From: CAVSUB01 sp963730995
Lineage (GTDB): Bacteria > Acidobacteriota > Vicinamibacteria > Vicinamibacterales > 2-12-FULL-66-21
Length of the DNA stretch: 64,000 bases
Direction of reading: 5' to 3'
NCBI GenBank assembly: GCA_963730995.1
Contig: CAVSUB010000013.1
Location: 310,001-374,000 of the forward strand
Position numbers and translations under genes: made by a program. Below, in pieces: positions 36,204 through 43,874 of the stretch. Each line of letters opens with the position of its first letter. The first letter of the stretch is position 1. The notes below the pieces were generated by a model. That model searched no databases. It was not told the origin of the DNA and worked only from the letters and a program-made list of their open reading frames with translations.

Positions 36204-36896
36204 TCAGGCGCTCTTGAGCTGTCGATCGATGTGCGCCGTCAAAGCCGTGGTGACCTGATTCGGGTGCTGGACGCCGTCGATTGAGGCAAAAGATGGGCGG
36301 CTCCGGTAGTAAGCGATAACCGGTTCGGCGAACTCGGCATAGTTCTGGAGGCGGCGTCGAATGGTTGCCGGCTCGTCGTCCTGACGGCGTACGAGTCGCC
36401 CACCGCAATACGGGCAGGAGTCGTTCTGGCCGTCACTTCCCTCCGAGACCGATTGCGTGATCGAGCAGGACTCACACACACGCCGACTGCCCAGCCGCCG
36501 GACGATGGCCTCGTCAGGGACGGAGATCAGCGCGACGATCAGCGGTGCCCCGGCGAGAAGGTCATCGAGTGCCTGAGCCTGTCCGACGGTCCTCGGGAAG
36601 CCATCGAGCAGGAGTCCGCGCAGCACGTCCGGTTGCGCCAGTCGCGATCGGACCAGGTCCGTCATCAGGCCGTCGCCCACCAGACCGCCGGTGGCCAGCG
36701 TCGTCGCAACCTGCTTCCCGAGCTCGGAACCGGCCTTGACCGCGGCCCTGAGGATCTCCCCAGTTGAGATGTGCGGAATGCGATAGCGCTCAGCGATCCG
36801 AACGGCCTGCGTGCCCTTTCCCGACCCTGGTGGTCCGATGAAAATGATGTTGACGCGCGGGTGTCCGGCGGCGCGTGTGGCGGGGGGCGTGGTCAT
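36204..36896 (-). CDS. adk: Adenylate kinase
   Basis: A 230-residue AMP kinase. P-loop GPPGSGKGTQ near residue 23, AMP-binding HISTGEILR and LLDGFPRT near 99, and a zinc-type LID with CESC...CPYC. It interconverts AMP+ATP and 2 ADP. The ATG at 36896 (MTTPPATRAAG) is used; the frame extends to 36950 but without conservation. Adjacent genes are unrelated; adk is usually in the ribosomal operon, so this may be an additional or relocated copy. Confidence 0.95.
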   Translation of the reverse strand: MTTPPATRAAGHPRVNIIFIGPPGSGKGTQAVRIAERYRIPHISTGEILRAAVKAGSELGKQVATTLATGGLVGDGLMTDLVRSRLAQPDVLRGLLLDGFPRTVGQAQALDDLLAGAPLIVALISVPDEAIVRRLGSRRVCESCSITQSVSEGSDGQNDSCPYCGGRLVRRQDDEPATIRRRLQNYAEFAEPVIAYYRSRPSFASIDGVQHPNQVTTALTAHIDRQLKSA

Positions 36897-37032
36897 GGAT
36901 GAGGGAGGCCGGTCAGCCGGGGCTGAACAGGATACCCTGCTTTCCCGCACGGCGGAAACCGCCGGCGGGAGTAACCGGTGTTGGCTATGTTGAGTTCCGG
37001 CGAGGTCTTCTGCGTTCGCTGAAGCTACGGCC

Positions 37033-37060
37033 GACCACCATGGCCTTGGCGAAGGTGGTC
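37033..37060 (-). terminator. Weak hairpin downstream of the MFS gene
   Basis: GACCACC (37033-37039) and GGTGGTC (37054-37060) make a 7-bp stem about 20 bases after the MFS stop. No T-run; candidate only. Confidence 0.25.
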
Positions 37061-37078
37061 AGACGCAGCAACCGATCC

Positions 37079-38323
37079 TCACGCGGGAACCTCTGACGGC
37101 GCCGGAGCAGGGCTCGCCGCCTGGATCCGCCGGGAGCTGCGGAAGAACAGCAGAACGAGCAACATGATGGCAAACGACATCAGCGCAGAGCTGAGCCAGA
37201 AACCTGTCCAGTTCCGGACCGGATTTCCGCCGGTTGTCGTGGTGAAGTAGTCGAGGGCGCTGCCGGACAGCAGGGACCCTATCAGCATGCCGACGCCGTA
37301 GGTCACGAAGGTGATGAAGCCCTGCGCCGTGCTGCGCAGGTGGGCCGGCGCTTCCTGGTCGGTATAGAGCTGCCCCGTCACGAAGAAGAAGTCGTAGCAG
37401 ATGCCGTGCAGCAGAATTGCCGCATAGAACATCCACATTCCCGAACCGGCGTTTCCGTACGCCATCAGCACGTAGCGAAGCGACCAGGCAAACAGGCCCG
37501 AGAGCAGGATGCCGCGCACCGAAGACACGCGGAAGATGAGGGGCATCAGCAGCATCAGCGCGACCTCAGACACCTGGCCGAGGGTCATCTTGCCCGCCGC
37601 ATTCACGACCCCGACGTCATTCAGAAACGCATTCGTGAATGAGTAGTAGAACGTGAGCGGGATACACGCCAGGATGGAGGCGATCACGAAAACGAGGTAG
37701 GACCGGTCCTTCATCATCGCCAGAGCGTCGAGGCCCAGCAGCTGCCTGGCCGAGACCTGTTTGCCCCGCGCCGGGGGCGGTGTGTGCGGCAACGCGACGA
37801 GGCTGTAGACCGCCATGACGACGCAGGCGGCAGACGCGAGCAGGAACTGAGTCGACGCAGCCTCGATCCGCATCAGGCCGACGACGTTGTTGATGGCGAT
37901 CCAACCCAGCGTGCCCATCACCCGGATTGGCGGGAAGTCGCGCCCTGGGTCGGCGACCTGCTGCATCGTGATGGAGTTGGTGAGCGCGATCGTCGGGAAA
38001 TAACACAGGCAGAAGGCCAGGACCAGCGTGTACACGGCGCCGAAGCTATCGACCTGGGTCAGCAGATACATCAGAATCGCGCCGAGGATGTAGAGCACCG
38101 CCATGACGCGCTCGGTCGCGAAGAAGCGGTCCGCCACCAACCCGACGAAGAACGGAGAGACGAGCGATGCCACAGCGGTGGTCCCGAAGACCGCGCCCGC
38201 CGCTGTCGCCGAAAAGTGGAGTGTGCTGGTCAGGTACGTGGTGATCGTGACGTACCAGGCCCCCCAGATGATGTACTGGAGGAACATCATCACGCCGAGA
38301 CGAGTCTTGAGGAATGTATTCAT
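37079..38323 (-). CDS. MFS transporter, nucleoside:H+ symporter-like
   Basis: A 414-residue protein with 12 predicted helices and features of the NupG/Nuc_H_symport branch: MMFLQYIIWGAWYVTITTYL at the start, FFVGLVADRFFATERVMAVL, CLCYFPTIALTNSI, FPPIRVMGTLGWI, and YDFFFVTGQLYTDQEAPAHLRSTAQG. It probably imports nucleosides or sugars with protons. ATG at 38323. Divergent from the mmsA-like gene with a short 92-base gap. Confidence 0.85.
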   Translation of the reverse strand: MNTFLKTRLGVMMFLQYIIWGAWYVTITTYLTSTLHFSATAAGAVFGTTAVASLVSPFFVGLVADRFFATERVMAVLYILGAILMYLLTQVDSFGAVYTLVLAFCLCYFPTIALTNSITMQQVADPGRDFPPIRVMGTLGWIAINNVVGLMRIEAASTQFLLASAACVVMAVYSLVALPHTPPPARGKQVSARQLLGLDALAMMKDRSYLVFVIASILACIPLTFYYSFTNAFLNDVGVVNAAGKMTLGQVSEVALMLLMPLIFRVSSVRGILLSGLFAWSLRYVLMAYGNAGSGMWMFYAAILLHGICYDFFFVTGQLYTDQEAPAHLRSTAQGFITFVTYGVGMLIGSLLSGSALDYFTTTTGGNPVRNWTGFWLSSALMSFAIMLLVLLFFRSSRRIQAASPAPAPSEVPA

Positions 38324-38415
38324 GGATGGCTCAACAGGCGACGGCGACTATACCGCAATCACCGCCATCCAGCGCAACGGGAGTGGCGGTACACTGAAGG
38401 ATACAAGGAGCAGCC

Positions 38416-39876
38416 GTGCGCAACTACGTTCAAGGTGAATGGCAGCAGTCCGCGGCGGTCGAGAGCCTCGCCGTCATCAATCCTGCCACAGGCGAGGAGC
38501 TTGGCCGCACTCCCCTTTCCCCGGCCGCGGAGGTTGACGCGGCCGTTCAAGCCGCCCGCCGGGCCTTTCCGGGGTGGCGTCGGGTGCCCGTCACGGAGCG
38601 GATCCAGTACCTCTTCAAGCTGAAGGGCCTGCTCGAGGATCAGTTCGAAGATATTGCGCGCACGATCACGATGGAATGCGGCAAGACCCTCGCCGAATCC
38701 CGTGGAGAAATGCGTCGCGCGATCGAGAACGTCGAGGTCGCCTGCGGCACGCCCATCCTCATCCAGGGCTACAACTCGGAGGACATCGCCTCCGGTATCG
38801 ACGAAGTGATGATCCGCCAGCCACTCGGGGTGTGCGCGATCATTGCGCCCTTCAACTTCCCCGGCATGATCCCCTTCTGGTTCCTGCCCTACGCCATGGC
38901 CTGCGGAAACACCGTTCTGGTGAAGCCGTCCGAACGCGTGCCGCTGACCATGCAGAAGGTGTTCGAGCTGCTGGACGCCTTGAAGCTTCCGCCGGGCGTC
39001 GTCAACCTCGTGAACGGCGGCCGCGAAGCTGTCGATGCGATCCTGGATCACCCCACGATTCGTGCGGTCAGCTTCGTCGGCTCGAGCGCGGTGGCACGAC
39101 ACGTGTACTCGCGTGGAGCGGCAGCCGGCAAGCGGGTTCAGTGCCAGGGTGGCGCCAAGAATCCTGTCGTGATTCTGCCGGATGCGGATCTGACCACAAC
39201 GTCGGAAATTGTCGCCGACAGCGCGTTCGGGTGTGCCGGGCAGCGTTGCCTCGCGTCTTCCGTGGCGATCGCCGTTGGTGAGGCCGCCGCGCCGTTCACC
39301 GATGCGATGCGCGATCGCGCGAGCGGCAGAGTGACGGGCTACGGCCTCGAGGACGGCGTCCAGATGGGGCCGGTCATCACCCCGGAGAGTCGGAAGCGCA
39401 TCGAGGGCCTGATCGAGAAGGCGGTGAAGGACGGGGCCCGCCCGGTCGTCGACGGCCGCCGACCCGACATCCCGAAATACGGGGCCGGCAATTTCGTCAG
39501 GCCGACGGTGCTCGAGGGCCTGCCGTTCGAGAGCGATGTGACACGGACGGAGATCTTCGGCCCCGTTCTGTCGATCCACAAGGTCGCGGACATCGACGAA
39601 GCGGTCAAGTTCGTGAACACGGGCGCCTACGGCAACCAGGCGTGCCTCTTCACGTCGAGCGGCGCCAGCGCGCGCAAGTTCCGCTATGAAGCGGAGGTCG
39701 GGAACGTCGGGATCAACGTCGGCGTGGCCGCCCCCATGGCGTTCTTCCCGTTCAGCGGTGCCCGCGAGAGCTTCTTCGGAGATCTGCACGGGCAGGGGCG
39801 GGACGCGATTGAATTCTTCACGCAGGAGAAAGTCGTCGTCGAGCGCTGGCCGAAGGACTGGTCGCGAAAGTTCTGA
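38416..39876 (+). CDS. mmsA: Methylmalonate-semialdehyde dehydrogenase (CoA-acylating)
   Basis: A 486-residue ALDH-superfamily enzyme. Family marks: IIAPFNFPGMIPFWFLPYAMACGNTVLVKPSE, GSSAVARHVYSRGAAAGKRVQCQGGAKN, catalytic cysteine in GCAGQRCLA at about residue 278, and the C-terminal SGARESFFGDLHGQGRDAIEFFT. It oxidises methylmalonate or malonate semialdehyde to propionyl- or acetyl-CoA in valine or inositol degradation. Start is GTG at 38416 preceded by AAGGAG. No other valine-catabolism gene adjacent. Confidence 0.94.
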   Translation: MRNYVQGEWQQSAAVESLAVINPATGEELGRTPLSPAAEVDAAVQAARRAFPGWRRVPVTERIQYLFKLKGLLEDQFEDIARTITMECGKTLAESRGEMRRAIENVEVACGTPILIQGYNSEDIASGIDEVMIRQPLGVCAIIAPFNFPGMIPFWFLPYAMACGNTVLVKPSERVPLTMQKVFELLDALKLPPGVVNLVNGGREAVDAILDHPTIRAVSFVGSSAVARHVYSRGAAAGKRVQCQGGAKNPVVILPDADLTTTSEIVADSAFGCAGQRCLASSVAIAVGEAAAPFTDAMRDRASGRVTGYGLEDGVQMGPVITPESRKRIEGLIEKAVKDGARPVVDGRRPDIPKYGAGNFVRPTVLEGLPFESDVTRTEIFGPVLSIHKVADIDEAVKFVNTGAYGNQACLFTSSGASARKFRYEAEVGNVGINVGVAAPMAFFPFSGARESFFGDLHGQGRDAIEFFTQEKVVVERWPKDWSRKF

Positions 39877-39881
39877 CGAGT

Positions 39882-39922
39882 GCATGTAGGGCGGGGTCTG
39901 AAGACCCCGCCCCCCTACATGC
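39882..39922. repeat. GTAGGGCGGGG-type palindrome downstream of mmsA
   Basis: GCATGTA then GGGCGGGGTCT pairs with AGACCCCGCCC, a three-base bulge, and TACATGC: 18 bp in total, two-base GA loop. The same GGCGGGG core is at 20180 and a partial copy follows at 39931 (GGCGGGGTCGTCAGAC). Likely both terminator and dispersed REP-like element. Confidence 0.7.
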
Positions 39923-39962
39923 TGGTGCTGGGCGGGGTCGTCAGACGCGCCCGAATTCCGAG

Positions 39963-41468
39963 TTACTTCGAGGCAGTCGACTTCGGCTTCGTGCTGGGGC
40001 TGTCGTCGGCCTTCAGATCCCCCAACGCATACTGAACACCGGCGAGCACGTGTTCGAGCAACGGCTTGAACGCGTAGTTCTTTTCGTCGTGGCCGTGGGC
40101 CTCGTAGAAGACGCGCCCCTGTCCTTCCCGGCGGATCCAGCTGAGGGCGTAGTCATGATCCGTGCGGGCCGTGTCGGCCGGCTCCTTGGCCTTGTCCTCG
40201 TCGCTCATCTTCGTGTAGTCGATGCTCGTGAGGACGTGAACGTTGTCGCGCGAGAACGACGTCTGCGCGTAGGTGTAAGTCTCGTCGTTGATCTCGTAGG
40301 GCTGGCCGTGGAACATCGCCGTGAGCGGGCTCTTCGGATCGTCGATCTTCACCGTAATGTGCTGCGGGTTGTTCCAGTGCCACTTGAAGTAGCCGCCCAC
40401 CATCTTGTTGAACTCTGGCCAGAGCGGTTCGTTTACCTGTGGACCGCCCGGTCCGCGGCCGCCTCCGCTCGCGGCCGGCGGTTGCGGGAAGGCCGCCGCC
40501 ATCTTCGTCCCGAAGTCCGCCTGCGCCACCTTGCCCGACTTGTCGGAGTCGATCTTGTCGAAGAACGCGTCCGCGGCAGCGTTGAACTCGTCCTTGCTCA
40601 GTTTCTGGTCCCCGTTCTTGTCGGCGACAGAGAGCAGCTGTGTCGCGAGGGCGCGTCCCGGTCTGCCGCCGAAGCCTTCCTGGCCCGTCGCAGCGGGATC
40701 CCCATGATAGGTGTCACTCGCGGCATGGATGCCGGCAAGGCCCTTCCCGCCGCGCACGAAGTCCAGCAGCGCCTTCTTGCGCGCCGCAGTCGCGGAGGGA
40801 TCGATCGTGTCGTCCAGGAATGTTCCAGTGGTGCTGGCGAGGAAGATGGCGTCGTACTGCTTCAGGTTCTCGGCATTGATGTCAGCAGGGTCGTACGAGA
40901 TCGTCGTCGCCCAGGCTTTCGTCTTGTTCCCGAGCGCTTCGACAGTCTTCGCGGCGAGCGGAATCGACGAGTGCACGAAGCCCTGCGCGCTGCCCAGAAC
41001 CAGCACCTTGCGCGCGCGCGCCGGAGTGGCCGGCGCTTTGTCGGGAAGGGCCGCCATCATCGCCGAGAGGTCTTCAGGCTTTGGCGTCTGATTCTGCGGA
41101 CCGCCGCCGGCGCTGCTGGCCGGGGACGGGAAGACGAGGTTGAAGCCGGCCGCCAGCTCCTGCCCTGTCAATGCGCCGGACGCCTGATTCCATTGGGGGA
41201 ACCGCTTGTCCAGCGTGCTCCTGAACTGATCGAAGACGGCCTTCAACTCTGCGCGCGTCACGGCGCCGTCCTTATCGGCGTCCGCCAGCGTAAACAACGG
41301 CCCGGGACCTCCACGGCCACCGCCACCTCGACCCTGCCCTGGCGGCGCCTGCCCCTGCGGCGCCTGTGCTGCCGGCGGCGCCTGCTGGGCTCGGACACCT
41401 CCCACCGCGAGCAGCGTCGTCGCACACACTGCGGCAGTCAGTGGGCTCTTCCAACCTGGTCTTCCCAT
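39963..41468 (-). CDS. Secreted ThuA-domain protein with EF-hand insertions
   Basis: A 501-residue protein: signal peptide (AAVCATTLLAVGGVRAQ), a Gly/Pro-rich linker, an EF-hand (DADKDGAVTRAEL) near residue 64, then a ThuA trehalose-utilisation-type domain (KVLVLGSAQGFVHSSIPLAAKTVE, GGKGLAGIHAASDTYHG near 235). Two further EF-hands (DKNGDQKLSKDEF and DSDKSGKVAQADF) interrupt the ThuA domain before it resumes at EFNKMVGGYFKWHWNN, with the family's later WIRREGQGRVFYEAHGHDE. Calcium sensing or stabilisation is inferred. ATG at 41468; the open frame continuing to 42017 is antisense to the next gene. Confidence 0.85.
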   Translation of the reverse strand: MGRPGWKSPLTAAVCATTLLAVGGVRAQQAPPAAQAPQGQAPPGQGRGGGGRGGPGPLFTLADADKDGAVTRAELKAVFDQFRSTLDKRFPQWNQASGALTGQELAAGFNLVFPSPASSAGGGPQNQTPKPEDLSAMMAALPDKAPATPARARKVLVLGSAQGFVHSSIPLAAKTVEALGNKTKAWATTISYDPADINAENLKQYDAIFLASTTGTFLDDTIDPSATAARKKALLDFVRGGKGLAGIHAASDTYHGDPAATGQEGFGGRPGRALATQLLSVADKNGDQKLSKDEFNAAADAFFDKIDSDKSGKVAQADFGTKMAAAFPQPPAASGGGRGPGGPQVNEPLWPEFNKMVGGYFKWHWNNPQHITVKIDDPKSPLTAMFHGQPYEINDETYTYAQTSFSRDNVHVLTSIDYTKMSDEDKAKEPADTARTDHDYALSWIRREGQGRVFYEAHGHDEKNYAFKPLLEHVLAGVQYALGDLKADDSPSTKPKSTASK

Positions 41469-41548
41469 ACGGCCTCCTTGACGCGTCGGTCGTCGACGAC
41501 CCAACCGATACAATACGCCAAAGGGCTGGCATCCGTTTCGAGAGAGGG

Positions 41549-41773
41549 CTATTGCGGCGAGAGAGGCCTCGGGCGCACCAGGGTCCAGCCCGCCGCAGCG
41601 AAGACCGCGAGATTGGCGACGACCACCGGCGACGCGCCGATGTACAAGCCGTAGGCGACCCACATCAGCGCCCCGATCATCTGCACGGTCTTGAGGACGT
41701 GACTGCGCGTGCAGAAGTAGGACGCGACGAAAACAGCGGTGGCGGCCCACCCGAGATACTCGACCGGCATCAT
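41549..41773 (-). CDS. Small three-helix membrane protein (YgjV/SemiSWEET-like)
   Basis: A 74-residue protein with three hydrophobic segments (YLGWAATAVFVASYFCT, LKTVQMIGALMWVAYGLYIG, PVVVANLAVFAAAGW) and a basic tail. The size and repeats are close to YgjV-like or SemiSWEET-type proteins, but the sugar-transport signature is not clear. Its first ATG overlaps the stop of the HAD gene by four bases, so it is probably co-expressed. Confidence 0.6.
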   Translation of the reverse strand: MMPVEYLGWAATAVFVASYFCTRSHVLKTVQMIGALMWVAYGLYIGASPVVVANLAVFAAAGWTLVRPRPLSPQ

Positions 41774-42594
41774 GCGACCGCCTCGCCTCCGTTGGCTCCG
41801 GTCTCGCGCAGAATGATTCTGTCGGTCCGCGCCTTCTCCCACTCGTGCAGCGAGAGACCGTTCGCTTCGAAGAGCGATCGGATTTGGCCCGTTCCCCACC
41901 TGAGCACGCGCTCGAGCACCGGCGCCATGATTGAGAAGGCATTGTCGCTGAGCACCGTGCTCTTCGCGATGCTGGCGAGCTGTCGATTCTCCGAAACGGC
42001 GATCGTGAAGCCGTCACGGTTGTTCACGTGAAGCATGACGTGCACGTCCGAGCTGCCGTCGCCGACGTAGATCGTCCGGTCCGGCACGATCCCGAGCCCG
42101 CTCTCGAGCTCCTCGACGACCGCGACCTTCCCATAGCCCGCAGGCACACGCAGAATCGATCGCACCTCCCCCGTGCCGGACTCGTATTCCAGCTCGGTTC
42201 CGAAGATGCGGTCGGCAGGCACGATGCCGTCGAGCGCCGAGACGATGACTTCCTTCGGTGCCGCGGAGATCACGAAGAACGAAAACCGATGGCCGTCGAT
42301 ACCGCGCTCCAGCAGATCGACGAGCGCGGGGATATGGCTCCGAAGCCGGACGCGCCGGCCAGTCTCCTCGAGGTGCTCACGACGGACACCGCGGAAATCC
42401 GGATCGTGACGAATCAGATAGGCCAGTTCCCCGCCCTGCTGGACCAGATTGCTCCGCGCGAGTCCTTCAACCTTCTCGTGAAAACTGGAGGCGCCGATCA
42501 GCTCGCTGAGCACAGTTCCCGAATCGTTGAAGCTCAACGTCTGATCGAAATCGGATGCGATCAGGAAGTGCGACGGGGGGCGGATGTTGGGCAT
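41770..42594 (-). CDS. HAD-superfamily phosphatase
   Basis: A 274-residue HAD hydrolase: motif I ASDFDQTLSF near residue 18, motif II FFVISAAPKE near 106, and motif III/IV YVGDGSSDVHVM near 180. The layout with a helical cap after motif I resembles phosphoserine-phosphatase-like enzymes. The ATG at 42594 (PNIRPPSHF) is chosen; an ATG at 42618 and a TTG at 42630 would overlap a likely operator at 42607. Divergent from the GntR/LacI hybrid regulator, which may control it. Substrate unknown. Confidence 0.8.
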   Translation of the reverse strand: MPNIRPPSHFLIASDFDQTLSFNDSGTVLSELIGASSFHEKVEGLARSNLVQQGGELAYLIRHDPDFRGVRREHLEETGRRVRLRSHIPALVDLLERGIDGHRFSFFVISAAPKEVIVSALDGIVPADRIFGTELEYESGTGEVRSILRVPAGYGKVAVVEELESGLGIVPDRTIYVGDGSSDVHVMLHVNNRDGFTIAVSENRQLASIAKSTVLSDNAFSIMAPVLERVLRWGTGQIRSLFEANGLSLHEWEKARTDRIILRETGANGGEAVA

Positions 42595-42606
42595 GGGATC
42601 CTGTAA

Positions 42607-42744
42607 TTGATATAGCATTATGACGCTCAAAGTATAGCAGTCATCCGACCGTGGAGCAATTGTAAAATCGGCACAATAAACCGTACATTATGGCCATAAA
42701 ATCTGACATTAATGTTGGTCGATGCGCCAAGTTGATATATCATT
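42607..42744. promoter_or_regulatory. AT-rich divergent control region with repeated operators
   Basis: The 156-base gap is strikingly AT-rich. TTGATATAGCATT (42607-42619) and TTGATATATCATT (42732-42744) match in 12 of 13 positions and flank the gap, one next to each gene. Between them lie exact palindromes TTATGGCCATAA (42688-42699) and ACATTAATGT (42706-42715); TGATATATCA (42733-42742) is palindromic too. These look like GntR-type operators serving both divergent genes. Confidence 0.6.
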
Positions 42745-42750
42745 TACGTC

Positions 42751-43849
42751 ATGGCAACAGCCGCTCCGACGCCGAAGCATCGACAGGTCTACGCCGCGGT
42801 CCGGCGGGATATCGAGTCAGGGCGCCTGGCTGATGGCGCGCGGCTTCCCAGCGAGGCCCTGCTCGGCCAGAAGTTCGGGGCGTCGCGCATCACAGTGAGT
42901 CGCGCGATGCGTGACCTCCAGGTCGCCGGACTCATCGAGCGTCGCGCCGGCTCGGGGACATTCGTGAAGGCAGTCAAGGCCGCGACAGGTCTCTCGTTCG
43001 GCCTGCTCATCCCGGACCTTGGCGAGACCGAGATCTTCGAGCCGATTTGTCAGGGCATGATGGGTTCGCCGCTGGCCCGTCAGCACGCCCTCGTGTGGGG
43101 CAGCCCGAATGGGGGCGGCAGCTCCAAGGAAGAACGGGCCTGGCGGATGTGCCGCCAGTACATCGATCGACGCGTGTCCGGTGTGTTCTTCGCGCCGCTC
43201 GAAGAGGCTCTCCATCAGGACGATGTCAACCTGCGGATCGTCGAGGCGCTCGATGCCGCAAGGATTCCGGTCGTACTCCTCGATCGTCCCGCGCTTCCCT
43301 ATCCGCGTCGCGGCCACCACGATCTCGTCGGCATCGACAACCGACGGGCCGGATACATGATCACGGAGCACCTCACGTCGCTCGGCAGCAGCCGTGTCGC
43401 GTTCGTCGCCGTTCCTCAGGCGGCCGCCACTGTCGATGCGCGCGAAGCCGGCTATCGGGAGGCGCTCTACGCGGCGAACCTTCGAGATCGCGCGGGAGCT
43501 CGCCGTGCGGCTCGATCCGTCCGACTCCGCTGCCGTGGAGAAGTTCATGCGCACGGCGCGCCCCGACGCCGTGGTCTGCGCCAACGACCGTACCGCCGCG
43601 CGGCTCATGCCGACGCTGCTTCGTCTCGGCTACGCCATCCCTGGCAACGTGCGCCTCGTGGGCATCGACGATGTGGAATACGCGGGACTGCTGCCGGTCC
43701 CCTTGACGACGCTGCGGCAACCGACGCAGCAGATCGGCGATGTGGCCCTCGGCGTCATGCTCGAGCGCGTCGCGCGCACCGACCTTCCCCCGCGGGATGT
43801 GCTGCTCCACTGCGAGCTCGTCGTCCGCGGATCGTGCGGAAGTAGCTGA
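42751..43849 (+). CDS. GntR-type DNA-binding / LacI-type sensor hybrid regulator, frame interrupted
   Basis: About 365 residues once one extra base near 43480 is removed. N-terminal winged helix (YAAVRRDIESGRLADGARLP, SRITVSRAMRDLQVAGLIERR, GSGTFVK) of GntR type, then a periplasmic-binding-protein-like sensor (SFGLLIPDLGETEIFEPICQGM, VVLLDRPALPYPRRGHHDLVGIDN, and in the second frame ARPDAVVCANDRTAARLMPTL and VRLVGIDDVEYAGLLPVPLTTLRQP). This architecture is that of AraR-like repressors that bind sugars. Autoregulation of its own promoter and of the divergent HAD gene is inferred from the palindromes upstream. Confidence 0.85.
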
Positions 43850-43871
43850 AAGCTGAAAGCTGAAAGCTGAA
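43844..43871. repeat. (AGCTGAA)4 heptamer repeat
   Basis: Four exact AGCTGAA units between the end of the regulator and the convergent permease. The first overlaps the regulator stop codon. Confidence 0.85.
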
Positions 43872-43874
43872 AGC

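Noticed and set aside
37079..38323. Sugar-efflux or drug-efflux annotation for the MFS gene
   Set aside because: The NupG-like helix motifs fit nucleoside symport better; substrate remains a guess, so no symbol is given.
42751..43845. Continuous 364-codon reading of the GntR/LacI regulator
   Set aside because: Its last third is Arg-rich junk; the +1 frame keeps the LacI-type sensor sequence.
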